Origin: Gautieria morchelliformis
Lineage: Eukaryota; Basidiomycota; Agaricomycetes; Gomphales; Gomphaceae
Assembly: GCA_015179125.1 (NCBI GenBank)
Contig: WHVA01000266.1
Span: forward strand, 86,626-150,625
Direction: 5' to 3'
Length of the DNA: 64,000 bases
Every line of letters starts with the position of its first letter. The first letter of the stretch is position 1. A program made the position numbers and the translations under genes. A model generated the notes under the pieces. The model worked only from the letters and a program-made list of their open reading frames with translations, was not told the DNA's origin and did not search any database. Positions 1-12,900 of the stretch are shown piece by piece.

Positions 1-1727
1 CATCTTGCAATAAACGCTCTTCGGCTTCCACGTCGAATTGGAGGGGATACGCAGGAAGGACAGATTGCGGGTTGGATATCTTCACTGGCGACGCGGTGGG
101 GTTGTGTGTACCAGCTGCTTTATTAGTGCCGCTCTGCAGGACTGATGAGCCGGGTGGACGCAGTTGGATGTGGATAATGGGCGCAGCTGGGTGTGAAGGG
201 ATGTAGATGCCGTCAACCTTGTCTAAGATGGATCGAACAAGGCGGACGTTTTCGTGCAATGTTCCGAGTGTTGAAGGGCTATCAGTGAGGATCTGGATGG
301 CCTCCGAGGCGCTGACAGCAAGCAGTGCTGGCATAGCAGCGGAGAAGACGAAGGCTGTACCGTTGATTCGCTGTAATGCGGGATGAACATCAGACATATG
401 AATGTGAGGCGTAGGCGCACTTGATGGTCCACCACATGTGCCGTTCCGGCGCAGAATCCGCCCGCAGCGCAGAGACCCGTCGCAAGAGAGCCAACAAGGA
501 GATCGACTTCGGTAGCCTGAGAGTAGGTAAGCGGACAGCCACGCGACTAGATAAGGCAGCGCACCGGCACATTGTATAGCTCAGTCAAGCCGCGACCAGT
601 GCGACCCACGGTGCCAAAGGAAATACTCTCATCCAAACATAAACGGAACTTGTACTTGTGCTTGAGAGCGATCTAGAAGAGGGGCGTGTGTGAAGAGACA
701 ACTAATGTGGCAACGCGTGAACGCACGATTTTGGGTAGGTCAATCATCGCTGCATCGTTTTCAAAAATGCCTTCGGTAACGATGAACCTCCTAGTCAATG
801 GAAGTCTCTTCTTGATGCGTTCTTTCTCGACGCTTTGCAGAACCTCCTCGAGGCTCTTCAAGTCGTTGTGATCGTACCATCGCACGGTAGACCGAGAGAC
901 CTGGATACCCTTGTGTATTGCAAAGTTGATTCCGCGATCAGCAACAATGATGTCGCCACGTTTGCAGAATGCGGGAATGACAGATGATATAGTGGAGAAG
1001 GCCTGGGAGTAGATAATGGCAGACTCGGTTCCTAGGAAGGAGGCAATGTCCTGTTCAAGGGTCATGTGCACGTCTTGAAGTAGTTTAGACATGGCAAGGA
1101 TGTAGGAAGGCACGAGAGATACCTAAAGTGCCATAAAAGCCTGGAGGCCCGCAACTGCCCAGGCCGTAGTTGCGGAGAGTCTCTATGGCGCGAGTGGTAA
1201 TACGATCGTCGCCCACAAGACCAGTGAAGTTATAACTAGCGAGATTCAAGGCAGTCTTGCCGGTGTTGACCAGTTTAGGCTTGGCGCCAGCGGGACCTTG
1301 AATGACAGGCAGATTGCTAAGTTCATGCTGCTCGTAGACGTCGAGCGGGGAAACGAGGGGTTCCGGTGTCCATTCATCGACGAGCTCGTCTATTTCCTGG
1401 ACGATGAATCAGCGATGGGATTGGAGCAGTAACAGGGAGAAAACAGGGCACCTTTTCGCTGAGCTTGACAAAGTTTTTGCCTGACCCCTCTGCGCGTGTG
1501 CGCGACTGCAGCAGCGTTCTTACTGCGAAGAGGAAGAGCAAGATCTCAAGGATTGTGCGGCCAGGATCGTCGCGATGGGAAGACCTGATATACCTGGTGA
1601 TTACAGCTGAGCCTGGGATCTGGTTCCATGTCAGCTCGACACCTGCATAAGAGGACTGCAGAAAAGTGAAGAGTGGTTCGAGGGTATTGTTGGAGACGAA
1701 GACACTGGTGCTCTCGAGGGTGGACAT
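1..1727 (-). CDS. LCB1: Serine palmitoyltransferase subunit 1, 3' end outside the window
   Basis: This is the non-catalytic partner of LCB2 in the ER enzyme that condenses serine with palmitoyl-CoA, the first step of sphingolipid synthesis. I chose the ATG at 1725-1727 because it opens the frame reading MSTLEST. The N-terminal exon holds one hydrophobic membrane segment (about 1510-1570, [18 protein letters not shown]). Later exons read [75 protein letters not shown] and [20 protein letters not shown], all characteristic of the family. Splicing the short introns near 1397-1446, 1078-1117, 665-725, 520-570 and 365-430 removes every in-frame stop. The fold is that of the PLP-dependent alpha-oxoamine synthases, whose LCB1 members lack the PLP lysine. 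The frame is still open at base 1, so the C terminus is missing. Identification is secure; exact splice sites are inferred. Confidence 0.93.
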
Positions 1728-2809
1728 GGGTGCTAACTGGGAGGATCGAATTGGCACGTCGATCCGCCACGGACGAGGAAAATGGGCGGGCCCGGAGATT
1801 TCCGAGGGCCACGTCGGAGCCTAAATAGAGCTGGACGTGTTAATCACAACTGGAGAATCTGCAGGCACCAGGGACTGATGCTTGTTGTAGTCATACACCG
1901 GGTTCCATTCTCGAGTCTCCAGTATTATCACTGTTGTCTGAGGCCCTCGTCCTAGGTGTCCGAGACACTTTCTGCAGTCGCGTGTGCTTCTCTCTTCTTG
2001 TATCCTCGATGGCATCCCGCTCCCGCTCTGTATATTTCCAGGGTATTCATTTTAGCGTCCTTCACCGTCGTGGCTTCTGTTCTTTCCCTTGTCGTATTCG
2101 TTGACCCGTTTGACGTATGCCTTCTCAATCTCTATCTCCAACCTCCACTCCCCCTTGGTATTGACGTTTCTGTGATGCGCGTGTAGCTTCTTCCATTTTG
2201 TCTTTGTAACTTAGTCTGTTGTGTACACGATCCTGCGTACTCTAGTACGATTGGATACTGTACCTGGAAGAGGGAGGACGAAGGAATACGCGACTAGTGG
2301 TCACCCTTCGCTCCGAAAATTACTGCACTACATCAGCAACGGCCAAGTATGACCATGTCTCTTGTAAGACCAAAGCACAACACACAGCACATCAACCCAA
2401 CTCATTCGCACCATCCTCAGGCTCTTCCTCTTCGTCCCTAATCCTCCTTCCCAATCCCAACCATCACTCGCTCCATCGAATGCACTCACCGCGCAAAGTG
2501 CTGCATTTCCGCATGCAGAAACTTGAGGCCCGGAAAGCTGAATGTAAGTACCTTATATATGTTTCCGTCGCGAAAAGCGTTAAATTGTCGCGACATGTGA
2601 TAAATAGATCTCCTAATGTTCCTCCCAGAACCATGTGTCTGCAAACCGCTTGGACTTTGACCACGGCCCTCCTCGCGGTCACTAAGGCTGACCCGAGCAG
2701 CGCTCAAGCGCTCCTGGCAGAGCGTTGGTACTATCTCAACGGAGGAAGAACAGCACAGCCAGTCACGCCCATGCATGTGAGGTAGCATTGGATAGCTCCG
2801 CGTGGAATC
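1728..2809. other. Intergenic stretch, no gene identified
   Basis: This lies between the start of LCB1 and the TATA box of the next gene, so it should hold both promoters. A pyrimidine-rich stretch lies around 1,900-2,200. A plus-strand open stretch at about 2,297-2,785 contains good splice signals (GTAAGT at about 2,545 and a CCCAG acceptor at about 2,629). Joining them gave no recognisable protein in any frame. I see no RNA gene. Confidence 0.4.
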
Positions 2810-2817
2810 TATAAAAG
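2810..2817 (+). promoter_or_regulatory. TATA box of the acyltransferase-like gene
   Basis: TATAAAAG sits 37-44 bp upstream of the ATG at 2854. That is close enough that the 5' leader would be very short. Confidence 0.5.
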
Positions 2818-2853
2818 TACAAAAGCGGCCCCCCTCCTGCTGCTAGACATTAT

Positions 2854-4697
2854 ATGATGACTGAATCCGCAGACCCTCCTTACGACTATTCCCGCTTCCA
2901 GTTGCGTAAGTCCCCAGATGACCCCAACCGTTACCGCCGTGAGGCATCCGGAGGCGAAGTCTTTGAAGACGTTATGAACAGATTTAACCACGGCTCTGAG
3001 ACTCTGTTTTTCGCTCTCCAAGTCACCCTCCACAACGCAATTTCTCTCGAAAAGTTCACCTCTCAAGCTCGTCATGCGTGGGCGGCCCTCCGCTTCGAGA
3101 CCCCTACGCTGGCAGCAAACATCGCTTATGATGCTGCCGGAACGACGCTCTTAACCTATCGCCAGGCAGCTTCTAACCAGGAAGCCACCTCCTGGGCTCA
3201 AAGGACCGTCCGTCTTTCCATTGAACATCAAAATCTCGATCAGCTCCGATACGACCTTGGGGCGAAGCACATTCCTGACGAAAACGACGATGTACCACCG
3301 GGCCACGTGGTGACGTGATCCGACTTTCCTATATATTCTTGCTGGCACTTCCGAGTCATCGTGCTCCTTGCTAATACACAGTTGCCACACAACTTTGGAC
3401 GGAGCTGGCTTAAAAACCCTGGCGAATAAGTTCCTCGTCCTCCTGGCAGTGCATCTCACCGATGAAGGGAGACGTCCGTTATTGAAGTGGGGAACGAAAG
3501 CAGAAAATCTATTGCCCTGCGTGTCAGAGGCCTTGGGACCAAACGAACACAGAGAAGGCGCTGGATACGTTCAAATTTGCCGGAGTGATGGGCGACCTTG
3601 TAGCAGCTATGCCGGTTGTGTATCACGTCTCCCGCCCAACGCTGGACCTAATATGTTTTTCAGCGTATGCACGGATTTAAGTTGCGCAACGTTGGCATTG
3701 GACCGACTCGCCGTCTAGGCCACACCTTTTCCGTGTCCGAAACGGATCAGATTATCGCGGCGTCGCGTGAACGGGGCTTTACGATGAATCAAATTGGTGG
3801 ATACACGAACTGTTGCTATTTACATCCCACAGGCAACTCACCTTGGTCATCCAGCTCATGCGGCGCTGACTCTGGTCGCTGCGTGCGACAACCCACCCCA
3901 AGAGTCTACTCCCGCCGATGCGGCTATTGTGTATTATGGTCTTGTGGATGCCCGTATGCGACTCGCGGCTCCGTACAATACCCGAGACGGATACCCAGGC
4001 TTTTGTTTGGCCACGTCACCAATACAAGTTCCACTACGTCTTTGCCCCTCCTCCCCTCCCTCATCTTTATCCACCAAGGAAATCCAGAGCTATTTGATCA
4101 AGGTGGCCAGCGTTCTCAAGGACGAGTACCTAAAGCAGAAAGCGTATCCCTCTCTTCTTGCGATAAATAGAGAACAGGCAGAGATGATGCTAGCGAGTTT
4201 ACAAGATCGGCGGCACCGTAAGATTGGCTAATATTCTTTTCTCGATCGCTCAGCATTTCCCCCCCACCTTGGATGGCTCCGTGTACTCCGGTGACGGCAT
4301 AGGAGAGACGTATCTCGATCATGTGCACAAAAATGGCGTTGGCGAGGTTGTGCTTGAGCTTAACGACTTCTTCATATCGTTAAATAAGACTGACCCGGGG
4401 CCGTGAGTCCCCCAATGCTCTCATTCTGATTTATGTAAATTCTCGCCGTGCAGATTCTTTCGTGCTACAACGTGGAAGGGCAAACCCAGGCTCAGTGTTG
4501 ATGCAAATGAAGTCGCGATGCCCCGTGGTGTTGTGCAAGCGGTTTCATGGACCAATGGGTTGCCATCTTGCTTTGTCTCACGTCGTAGCTGCGAGGATCA
4601 CGAACTATCCGATAAATACCATGTTTGCATCTCTCTTGAACGAGCCATTTTCCCCTATTATCTTCCTATCGCGGGCCGGATACTTTACTGCCGGTGA
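2854..4697 (+). CDS. HxxxD (condensation-like) acyltransferase-like protein, probably frame-broken
   Basis: This is probably a CoA-dependent acyltransferase-like protein of the HxxxD/condensation fold that is common in mushrooms. The substrate cannot be told. Exon 1 starts MMTESADPPYDYSRF. Splicing from the GT at about 3,315 to the AG at about 3,381 gives VTCHTTLDGAGLK, which carries the HxxxD catalytic motif (HTTLD). Later blocks include VMGDLVAAMP, GPTRRLGHTFSVSETDQII, IVYYGLVDARMRL, INREQAEMMLASLQ, VVLELNDFFISLNK and FFRATTWKGKPRLSVDANE. A 49-bp intron (about 3,615-3,663) joins AMP to RMHGFKL cleanly. The frame must change by one base near 3,540 with no room for an intron, and the join near 3,800-3,835 also does not keep frame. 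The gene may therefore be decaying, or the assembly may carry indels. The stop at 4,697 is the most likely end. Confidence 0.55.
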
Positions 4698-4995
4698 TCA
4701 GCCGCAAACGCAACAGCGAGATGAAACTGAGGACTGAGACCTGAAGGTGAATTTCCCTGTGCATTATATACAGATTTAGTGGGTAGATACGTACTGACCA
4801 CATTGCATGAACTTATTCATCCAAAAAGCTTACGCAGCTGCTGGAGTCAGGTCAATGGATGGCCATCAATAGAATGCCTTGTTATGGGTTGTGCATTATA
4901 CTATGCATCACTGTAATGATCGCGTAGCGTAAATTATGGTAAGCACTACTAGTATGCATATTCTAACACCCGAAAAAGATCGCGAGAGTCTCACC

Positions 4996-5003
4996 TATAT
5001 ATA
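4996..5003 (+). promoter_or_regulatory. TATA-like box of the aldo/keto reductase gene
   Basis: TATATATA lies 74-81 bp upstream of the ATG at 5077. The interval 4,698-4,990 between the two genes shows no coding potential that I can recognise. Confidence 0.4.
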
Positions 5004-5076
5004 GTTTCGAATATACACTCGACTCACGAATTTACAGCGAGCAACTCGAGCGTGGTTCAAGTATCATTGGCTTATT

Positions 5077-6497
<1,421 letters not shown>

Positions 6498-6702
6498 ATT
6501 TCAGTAGGACATGACGAGAATTTCCCGTCGCATACTGGCTCGGAATAAAAACTATTGATGAATTTAAGTACCAATTATGATATTTGCTTCGAGCTGAGTG
6601 AACCCACCTGTCGGTATGTTCGGGGTCACGTGAGTACAGGGGCGATGGACGCGACTTGTTTTCTTGTTTTGCATGATTCGGACTTCGTAACGACCCTCGG
6701 TC

Positions 6703-9700
6703 ATGACAGACTCTTCTGAAATTGGTCGGTATGGAACTTTACGACTGCTCAAGCGTCACGAGCCAGACACGACAGTCGCATTCTTCCCCATCGACGATGA
6801 GGAAGTTACGTTTGGTCGCAGCAAGCAGTGCAGCGTGCGGCTGTACTATGACTGCGTTTCTGAGCTTCACTGCACCTTACAGATTTCTGAGCAGCGCAAG
6901 GTCAGCTACTCTATTACATGACCGGCACTGACCATTGAAATCCAATTGTGGCGACAGGCGTTCCTGCTTGTTCAAGGAACTAATGGTCTTCTTGTGGATG
7001 GGTGTCAAGTCAATCCATCCACCACTGGCTCCACAACTGTTCCGCTAACGAACGGCTCTGAAATTGAAATCTACAAGAAACGATTCAAGTTCGAGTACCC
7101 TCCTAAAGAAATCCGCGCCGCCTTGCTTGCAACACCACGCCATGGAAAGTCTCGGCGCTCTTTGCGCATGAGTTTGATTAGGTCGGCACAGGTAATCACA
7201 CCTCGCTCGAATACCAGCGCGCCTCGCAACCCCCGACGTGGAAGCATCAAAGACAATGTCGAGTGGGAAGCACTACGAAGTCCCGTGAAGGTGTCGGGCA
7301 GCGGTAGTGACAAGCAGGAGGTAATGCTTCTCGAGGGACAGGGGGATGATGCTATGGTCGTAGAGGAGGAAAAAGATCTCATCATTCTTGAACAGGTAGA
7401 TAATCCGTTTCAGGAGCAAGAGGTTCGTTCTCTCTGTTTCCTAGAAAGTGACGATTCTGAGACTTAGGATAGATGGCGTCTGGATCATTACACCGTGCAT
7501 CTAACACTGGACGACCTGTCACTCCCCCACCCAGGTCTATTCCCGCACCTCAGTCAGTCCGCGGTGTGCAAAATGCACCACAAACACCGCCCATGGTACG
7601 GCGTCGCTCTGCACAATCTCTGCATCGTGCTGTTGTCCTGCGTTCGGCGCAGCGTGCACAACTTGAAAGGCAGCGGTATGAGGAACAAGAAGAAGAAGAC
7701 GAAGTTGAAGCAGTTGTCAGCCCCGAGAGAGAGCTTGGTCCATTTGAACTGAGCAGCGACGAAGAGGAGTACGACGACGAGGAGGAGGAACATGAGCAGC
7801 CCAACATAACATCGGTAGGCAGTCCTTGCGTCCCACAAGCACTTGTGCCAAGAATTAATTCACTGTGCCCTTTATATAGAACGCAGCTCCTCAACCGTCT
7901 GGTAGCCAATCGGGAGCCTTTAGGGCCGGCCTCGGTGTAGTGAAGAAGGCCTTCCCTCTACCTTTCAGCTGGAGGGCTCCAGAAGCGGTCCCATACACGG
8001 GCGAGCAAGAAGAAGAGGAGGAGGACGAGGAGGAGGAAGCAGAAGAAGAAGACGAGGGGTTACACGAAGAGGCTGATGCTGGTACTTACACGGCACACAC
8101 ACAGACCCCTGTTCGCCGTAATCTTGTGAGTGACCATGTGCACCTTATATCTGCTTTCGTTCACCAGTCGTACGTATGTCCTATAACAGGGTGCATTTAT
8201 GACACCCCAGATCATGTTGAACAGGCGCGCACAGCGTGTCCCAGTTGACGCGAAAGCAAGGGCATCCATCGGAGGAGAGGGCATTGCCCCGACATTTCGG
8301 GGAGCGCAAAGGGTTCGAACGGTATCCCCGTGGAAAATACAGGATATTGTTCTTCCCGAACCTGGAAAACCACACGTCGCAGAGAAGCAGAAGGAAGCCA
8401 GGAATCGCATAACTGAGGATGAACGTCAGGTAAACCTACTTATACGGCAGCGTCCATGCTTGAAAATACTGATGCGGCGCATGACAGGAAATCATGGCGC
8501 GTCGCAAATCAGCGCTTCAAACACCCACCCTTCTCCCGAAGCCAGGACCGCGTGGCAGTACGTTTCCTCCTCCTCGGCCAAGCGACATGTACACACCAGG
8601 TGAAGACAAAGATGAGGATGCCGAGACGATGGTAGAAAACATGTTACAGAAAATGGCTCAGGTCAAGCGGAAGACTGAAGCTAGGAAAATGAGGCTGAGC
8701 ATCACAAGCCCTCATAAAGCACAGGACTTCTCGCTACTAAGTGCAGGACCACGCCGTGCCAGTCGTGCGATTCCTGTCACGGGTATCGAGGAAGAAACCC
8801 TCAGTCAAACGAAACGTGCTGAACTAGATGAAGACGTATTCACCGACGCTGCCCTCGATAATGTGGACGTTCGCCACAGTAACGAGGGGCAAGACAAGCT
8901 GAACTTACTGGATGGTTCTCGTAACAGCAAACTCACCAGCCATACACCTATTCGTGCCGCTTCAAAGCCTACCGCTTCTCTTACTCCACGTTTCGATGGG
9001 GTACGCGAGATGTTTCGTCAGCCACCCTTGGAGCCGAAAACGCCAGCTTTCCATGGATTCCGAGAGATGTTCTATCCACCGGGGCCAAAATCTGTCCTTG
9101 CCACACCACAGTTGAACCTGGGTGATATGTTTAGCAATGAAGACGAAACCAAGGACATAGGCAGTTGTTCTGGAGAGGACCTCGGAAACCTAGACTCCGA
9201 GGGCACTTCAGATGACTCCATAATGTTGCATGATGATCATAGCTCCCATGCAGCTACAAGGATCAAGGCAGAAGTTGATCAGCCAGCGGTCCTTGACCCA
9301 ATACCAGAAGCTAGTAGGCGTTCCAGGAAAGCAGCGTCACCTAGGACAGACAATGTAAAGGGTAAAGGTATCCGTGCCGTGAACGTCCCTTCAGCTGTCG
9401 CCGAGGATTATAAGGATGAAGAACATTCAGATCAAGATTTAGAGCCAAAGACTGCTGTGACGACTCGCCGCACTGCCAAGCGGTCTGCCAATAAAACAAA
9501 CACTCAGAACACCGACGAAGTTGGTGACGGCGGCCGTCGCTCTCGGACACGAAAGGGCGTCGCTACCACTACGGCAGGCGTATCAAACGCTACAGCTCTG
9601 CCGAAGGGCAGGAGGACGAGGAAAGCAATAGTCGTGGAGTCAGATGAAGAGCCAGCCAATACTAAGCACATGGAACCAGTGAGGCGTAAACGTGCCACCA

Positions 9701-10307
9701 AGAATCACGAAGTGAGCGACGATCACAATGAGGCGGACGTAGAGGTAACTCGGTTTCCAATGTTATCTGCATCAATGTTAACTCTGTCTATCTGTCGGGT
9801 TAAAAGGGCCTGACCGCTCATAAGACTAGGCTTGTGGGGGGTTCCGATACCAAAGGGATTAAGGCTCCTAAAGCGCGCCGGGGGCGTGCGGCAAAGATCC
9901 AACAGCCAATCCCCCCTGTGGATGCACCACCTGCCACCACTACCAGAGTTACACGGCATGTCGCCACCGATGACACCCCCGACAACGAAGGTCACCCCCA
10001 TGCCGCGAAGCCAAGGGCGAAGCGGGGTGCAAAGACCAAAGCCCCAGACGACGGTGCAACCATTCAGCAGGATGATCACTCATCCGAACCCGAAGAAGCC
10101 ACACCTGCACCCAGCAATGGCAGAAGGGGAAAAAGAGGCAAGGCCGCCGTACCCCAAGACGAGACCAGCGACGATAAAGAAAACACTGAGGGCCACCAAG
10201 GCGAGCCCATCAGAAAGAGACCAACTACGAGAGGTCGTAAGGCACCCGTGGCTACTGCCACGGAAGCCTTGGACGCACCAGCGAAAAGGACGAGGTCAAG
10301 AAAATGA
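6703..10307 (+). CDS. FHA-domain nuclear protein with Ki-67-like layout
   Basis: The N terminus is a forkhead-associated (phosphothreonine-binding) domain: RYGTLRLLKRHEPDTTVAFF, EVTFGRSKQCSVRLYYDCVS and, after an intron at 6,900-6,957, LLVQGTNGLLVDG and GSEIEIYKKRFKFEYP. After it the protein is mostly disordered. Acidic runs lie near 7,690-7,800 and 8,010-8,055. Basic Ser/Arg-Pro segments surround paired motifs TPRFDGVREMFRQPP and TPAFHGFREMFYPPG (about 8,985-9,080), with a third related motif, LNLGDMF. The C terminus is Lys/Arg-Gly rich (GRRGKRGK, TTRGRKA) and ends KRTRSRK at 10,307. A KEN sequence (DDKENTEG) occurs near 10,175. At least six introns keep frame (for example 7,423-7,468 and the ones near 7,815, 8,127, 8,429 and 9,745). 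Nuclear, chromatin-associated function is inferred. Orthology to animal Ki-67 is not established. Confidence 0.8.
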
Positions 10308-10421
10308 CGGGCTATCTAGGAGGAAGGAGCGGAGCTACGGTGCTGCGAATCTAAAGAGTGTATTATGTAAGGTAATTATCGTTTTGGCCGGCCCGTGTAC
10401 ATTGTGTCAGTGTACAATATC

Positions 10422-11009
10422 ATGTCTGCCTTTCCCCCGCTTTCCCTACGCCCAGTCCTGCAAGAAGTTGCGTCACTGCTTAAGAACAATCAACAAACCA
10501 TCTCCATCGCAGAAACTGCAGCGGGTGGAATAATTTCAGCAGCCTTACTCTCAATACCAGGAGCGAGCACGTTTTATCGAGGCGGATTGACGATATATAC
10601 CCTCGAGTCAAGGGTAGCGTTTGCAGGATGGACCCAGGATAATGTCAAAGCTTACAAGTAAGATTCCAGAGCATTGGGGACTTCAAATGGGCTTAAGTAA
10701 TGTCTCCCCAGAGGCCCAACGCCTGAGGTAGTGGCTGGCATGGCGACCCACGTTCGCGGCCAGCTAGATTCTACGTTCACCCTCTGCGAGAGTGGTATCG
10801 CAGGACCCACAGGCAGTACGGCTCGTTGGACCAGGACCCCGGGCTATGTCGCTCTGGCAGTCGCCTCAAAGGATGGCGTTGTGACTCGTGATGTATCGAC
10901 CGGATCGGACGACCGCGAGGCCAACATGGTGGCCTTCGCCGAGGCTGGCCTAGTTTTCCTCAGAGATGTCTTGAAAGGAGACGTCTCCATCCCTGTCGGG
11001 AAATTGTGA
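10422..11009 (+). CDS. CinA C-terminal (nicotinamide-nucleotide amidase-like) protein
   Basis: This is a stand-alone CinA C-terminal domain, a fold that in bacteria deamidates nicotinamide mononucleotide in pyridine nucleotide salvage. That activity in this fungal protein is inferred. The second ATG of the frame (10,422) was chosen because the family starts just before the first helix (LQEVASLLKNNQQTISIAET). Diagnostic blocks are ISIAETAAGGIISAALLSIPG, FYRGGLTIYT, then after one intron (about 10,659-10,711) GPTPEVVAGMA, CESGIAGPTGSTARWTRTPG and YVALAVASKDG. The stop is at 11,009. The protein is about 180 residues, the usual size for the single domain; the N-terminal molybdopterin-binding-like domain of full bacterial CinA is absent. 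Confidence 0.85.
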
Positions 11010-11187
11010 ACCGCTAGAAGAGTGCAAATTAGTGGTGAGAAACTTTAAGGACTGCTTGAGGGCTGCTGAGGCGAATTATATATACGAACAGTATCTGAAG
11101 GTGGGCAAAGGTGTGTTGATTCGTCACCTCATACCATAGAGTCCTTACTCAAGTCTATTCGTTAGTTGCAGGAGCCATATCATCAAT

Positions 11188-11968
11188 ATGTATATTCTAG
11201 CGCCTGAGGCCGAATGTCAACTGCGAACAAACGTGCTGAATCGAGATAGCCTTTCAGCCTTCAGTTCCATGTCCGAAGTAGATTTTCATCCCATACTTAT
11301 CGTCTTTCGCGAAGGATATCTTACGATGGTTTGTATGATCCACACCGGCAGGATCTGGTGCGTGCGTGCCTGCCTCTCACCAACCTGTGTTTGCTATCAA
11401 ATTCCAAATTCCATCTGATTCAGTGCCTGAGATCTAAGAGTCACAATTTTTAGGTGCGAACATGCAGGAAGGCACGGCGAGCTACTACTCCTTCGTGCTG
11501 AAATACATTCCATCATTAACGCCACGCAAGGGTCTTTTAGACTTAACATGGTGGTGTTCGTTGGGCAATAATCAACAATACAGTGAGTCCTTCACAGTTC
11601 AAGATCGTAATTTTTTCTGTCAATACGCTATTATGCATCTTCTAAGCATCATGTACAAGTTAAGCCTTATTTCCATGCTGACTGTACAACTGATCATACG
11701 GTTGAATATCTGTTTAATTAATTCCCGGTACTTACTGTGCAAAGAACTGGCAATTGGATTCTATACTTGTTGCGAACATGGTATTTGTATATCACAGGTA
11801 GTTTGCAACGACTTCGTGATGGCCAGCCCTCCGGAGTGCCTGGCCGGCACGTGCAGGGTAAAGACTTATTTATGATTATAGGCCCCTCTACCCTGCAGTT
11901 CTGGAGCTGGTCGTCGATCGATCATTTTTTGACCTCGGCATCCAGAGAGTCGAGTACTGTGATAGGTA
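11188..11968 (+). CDS. Unrecognised multi-exon gene or gene remnant
   Basis: Several short stretches look coding but I do not recognise the protein. An open frame with an internal ATG at 11,269 reads SEVDFHPILIVFREGYLT. After a likely intron ending TTTTTAG near 11,455, the next block reads ELLLLRAEIHSIINATQGSF. Further on, PAVLELVVDRSFFDLGIQRV (about 11,890-11,965) is followed by a good GTATGT donor. The joins do not all keep frame, so this may be a pseudogene or a gene whose introns I misplaced. No catalytic motif or domain was recognised. Confidence 0.3.
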
Positions 11969-12217
11969 TGTAAAGATGTTTATTGTGCACGCGGTCGAGC
12001 GGTATCTGCAGTTGCCGGGTGATACATATGATTATGATATGTTTCGTAAGGAGTCGAGTCGACGTTCTCGGCAATTCTAGTGATTGACCGGGGATGAGAC
12101 GGGTTAAGGTGTGGGCAGTGTAAAGCACGAGATGCGATGAAGGGCTTCGCTCCACAGCGGCGGCTTCGGCATATCCGATTTGCCAGTACTTAGTAAAGGC
12201 GCTACTAGATGGCATGA

Positions 12218-12225
12218 TATAAAGG
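12218..12225 (+). promoter_or_regulatory. TATA box of the small secreted protein gene
   Basis: TATAAAGG lies 86-93 bp upstream of the ATG at 12,311. The 220 bp before it show nothing else that I can name. Confidence 0.45.
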
Positions 12226-12310
12226 CATATGCGCTCGGGGAAATTTGGCTATCCACTCACCTGATTCCTCAAGTCCTGCAGGACAACCATTGTACACATT
12301 ATTAAAAATC

Positions 12311-12900
12311 ATGCAGCGCTTTCAACTCATCGGAGCCCTCGCCTTCGCCACCGCTGCTTTGGCACAGATTTTCGACATTGCCACTCCTAGTTCTGGTCAG
12401 ACGCTGACCATTGGACAGCCGTTCACCGTTGAAGTCGACCAGCCAGTGCGTCCCCTAATTTTCTGTCGCTCAGCGTTTGGTGTTTGATCATATTCAACTC
12501 CCTAGGACTCCCAAGGCCCGTTCCAGTCCGTATCCGTTGTCATCGGTCTGCAGGGTTGCGGCTCGACGTTATGCCCGGCCGACGACAATGATGAGATCAT
12601 GGGTGAAATACTGTTCGCGGGTGCCTATTCGCCACAACGGCATGAGGCCAGCAAGCCACCGTACCAGAACTTCACGTTTACACTTGCGGATGGGAGGCAG
12701 CCCGGAGATGCCGTGATTCATGTGACACAATTCTTCCTTAGCGGGGTAAGCGTGTTTTCATGGAGCATGAAGGGTTGTTTTGATTGTTTTGATGTCGGCA
12801 GGCGGGTCCAAGCACAGAACTGGCCACGAGAAATGTAAGCGTGACGGTCGGCCCAGCTCAGGGGCCAAGTGGAGCGAAGTTCAGACGTGTCGGACTGTAA
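12311..12900 (+). CDS. Small secreted protein of the basidiomycete type
   Basis: The product is 157 residues from three exons (12,311-12,445; 12,506-12,745; 12,802-12,900), all phase 0. A classic signal peptide, MQRFQLIGALAFATAALAQ, is followed by a beta-rich body: FDIATPSSGQTLTIGQPFTV, SVVIGLQGCGSTLCP, GEILFAGAYSPQ, KPPYQNFTFTLADG and RNVSVTVGPAQG. Two Cys residues (GCGSTLC) could form one disulfide, and NFT and NVS are N-glycosylation sequons. Proteins of this build are abundant in mushroom secretomes and no biochemical function is established. Splicing is well supported because all three exons are multiples of three with GT-AG borders. Confidence 0.88.

Noticed and set aside
665-725. In-frame TAG in LCB1 suggesting a pseudogene.
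   Set aside because: A GTGCGT...CTTCTAG intron removes it and joins DLPKI to IALKHKYKF, the expected family sequence.
8300-8325. GGTTCGAAC resembling a tRNA T-loop.
   Set aside because: It lies in the coding sequence of the FHA protein, and no acceptor or anticodon arms flank it. No other tRNA candidate was seen.
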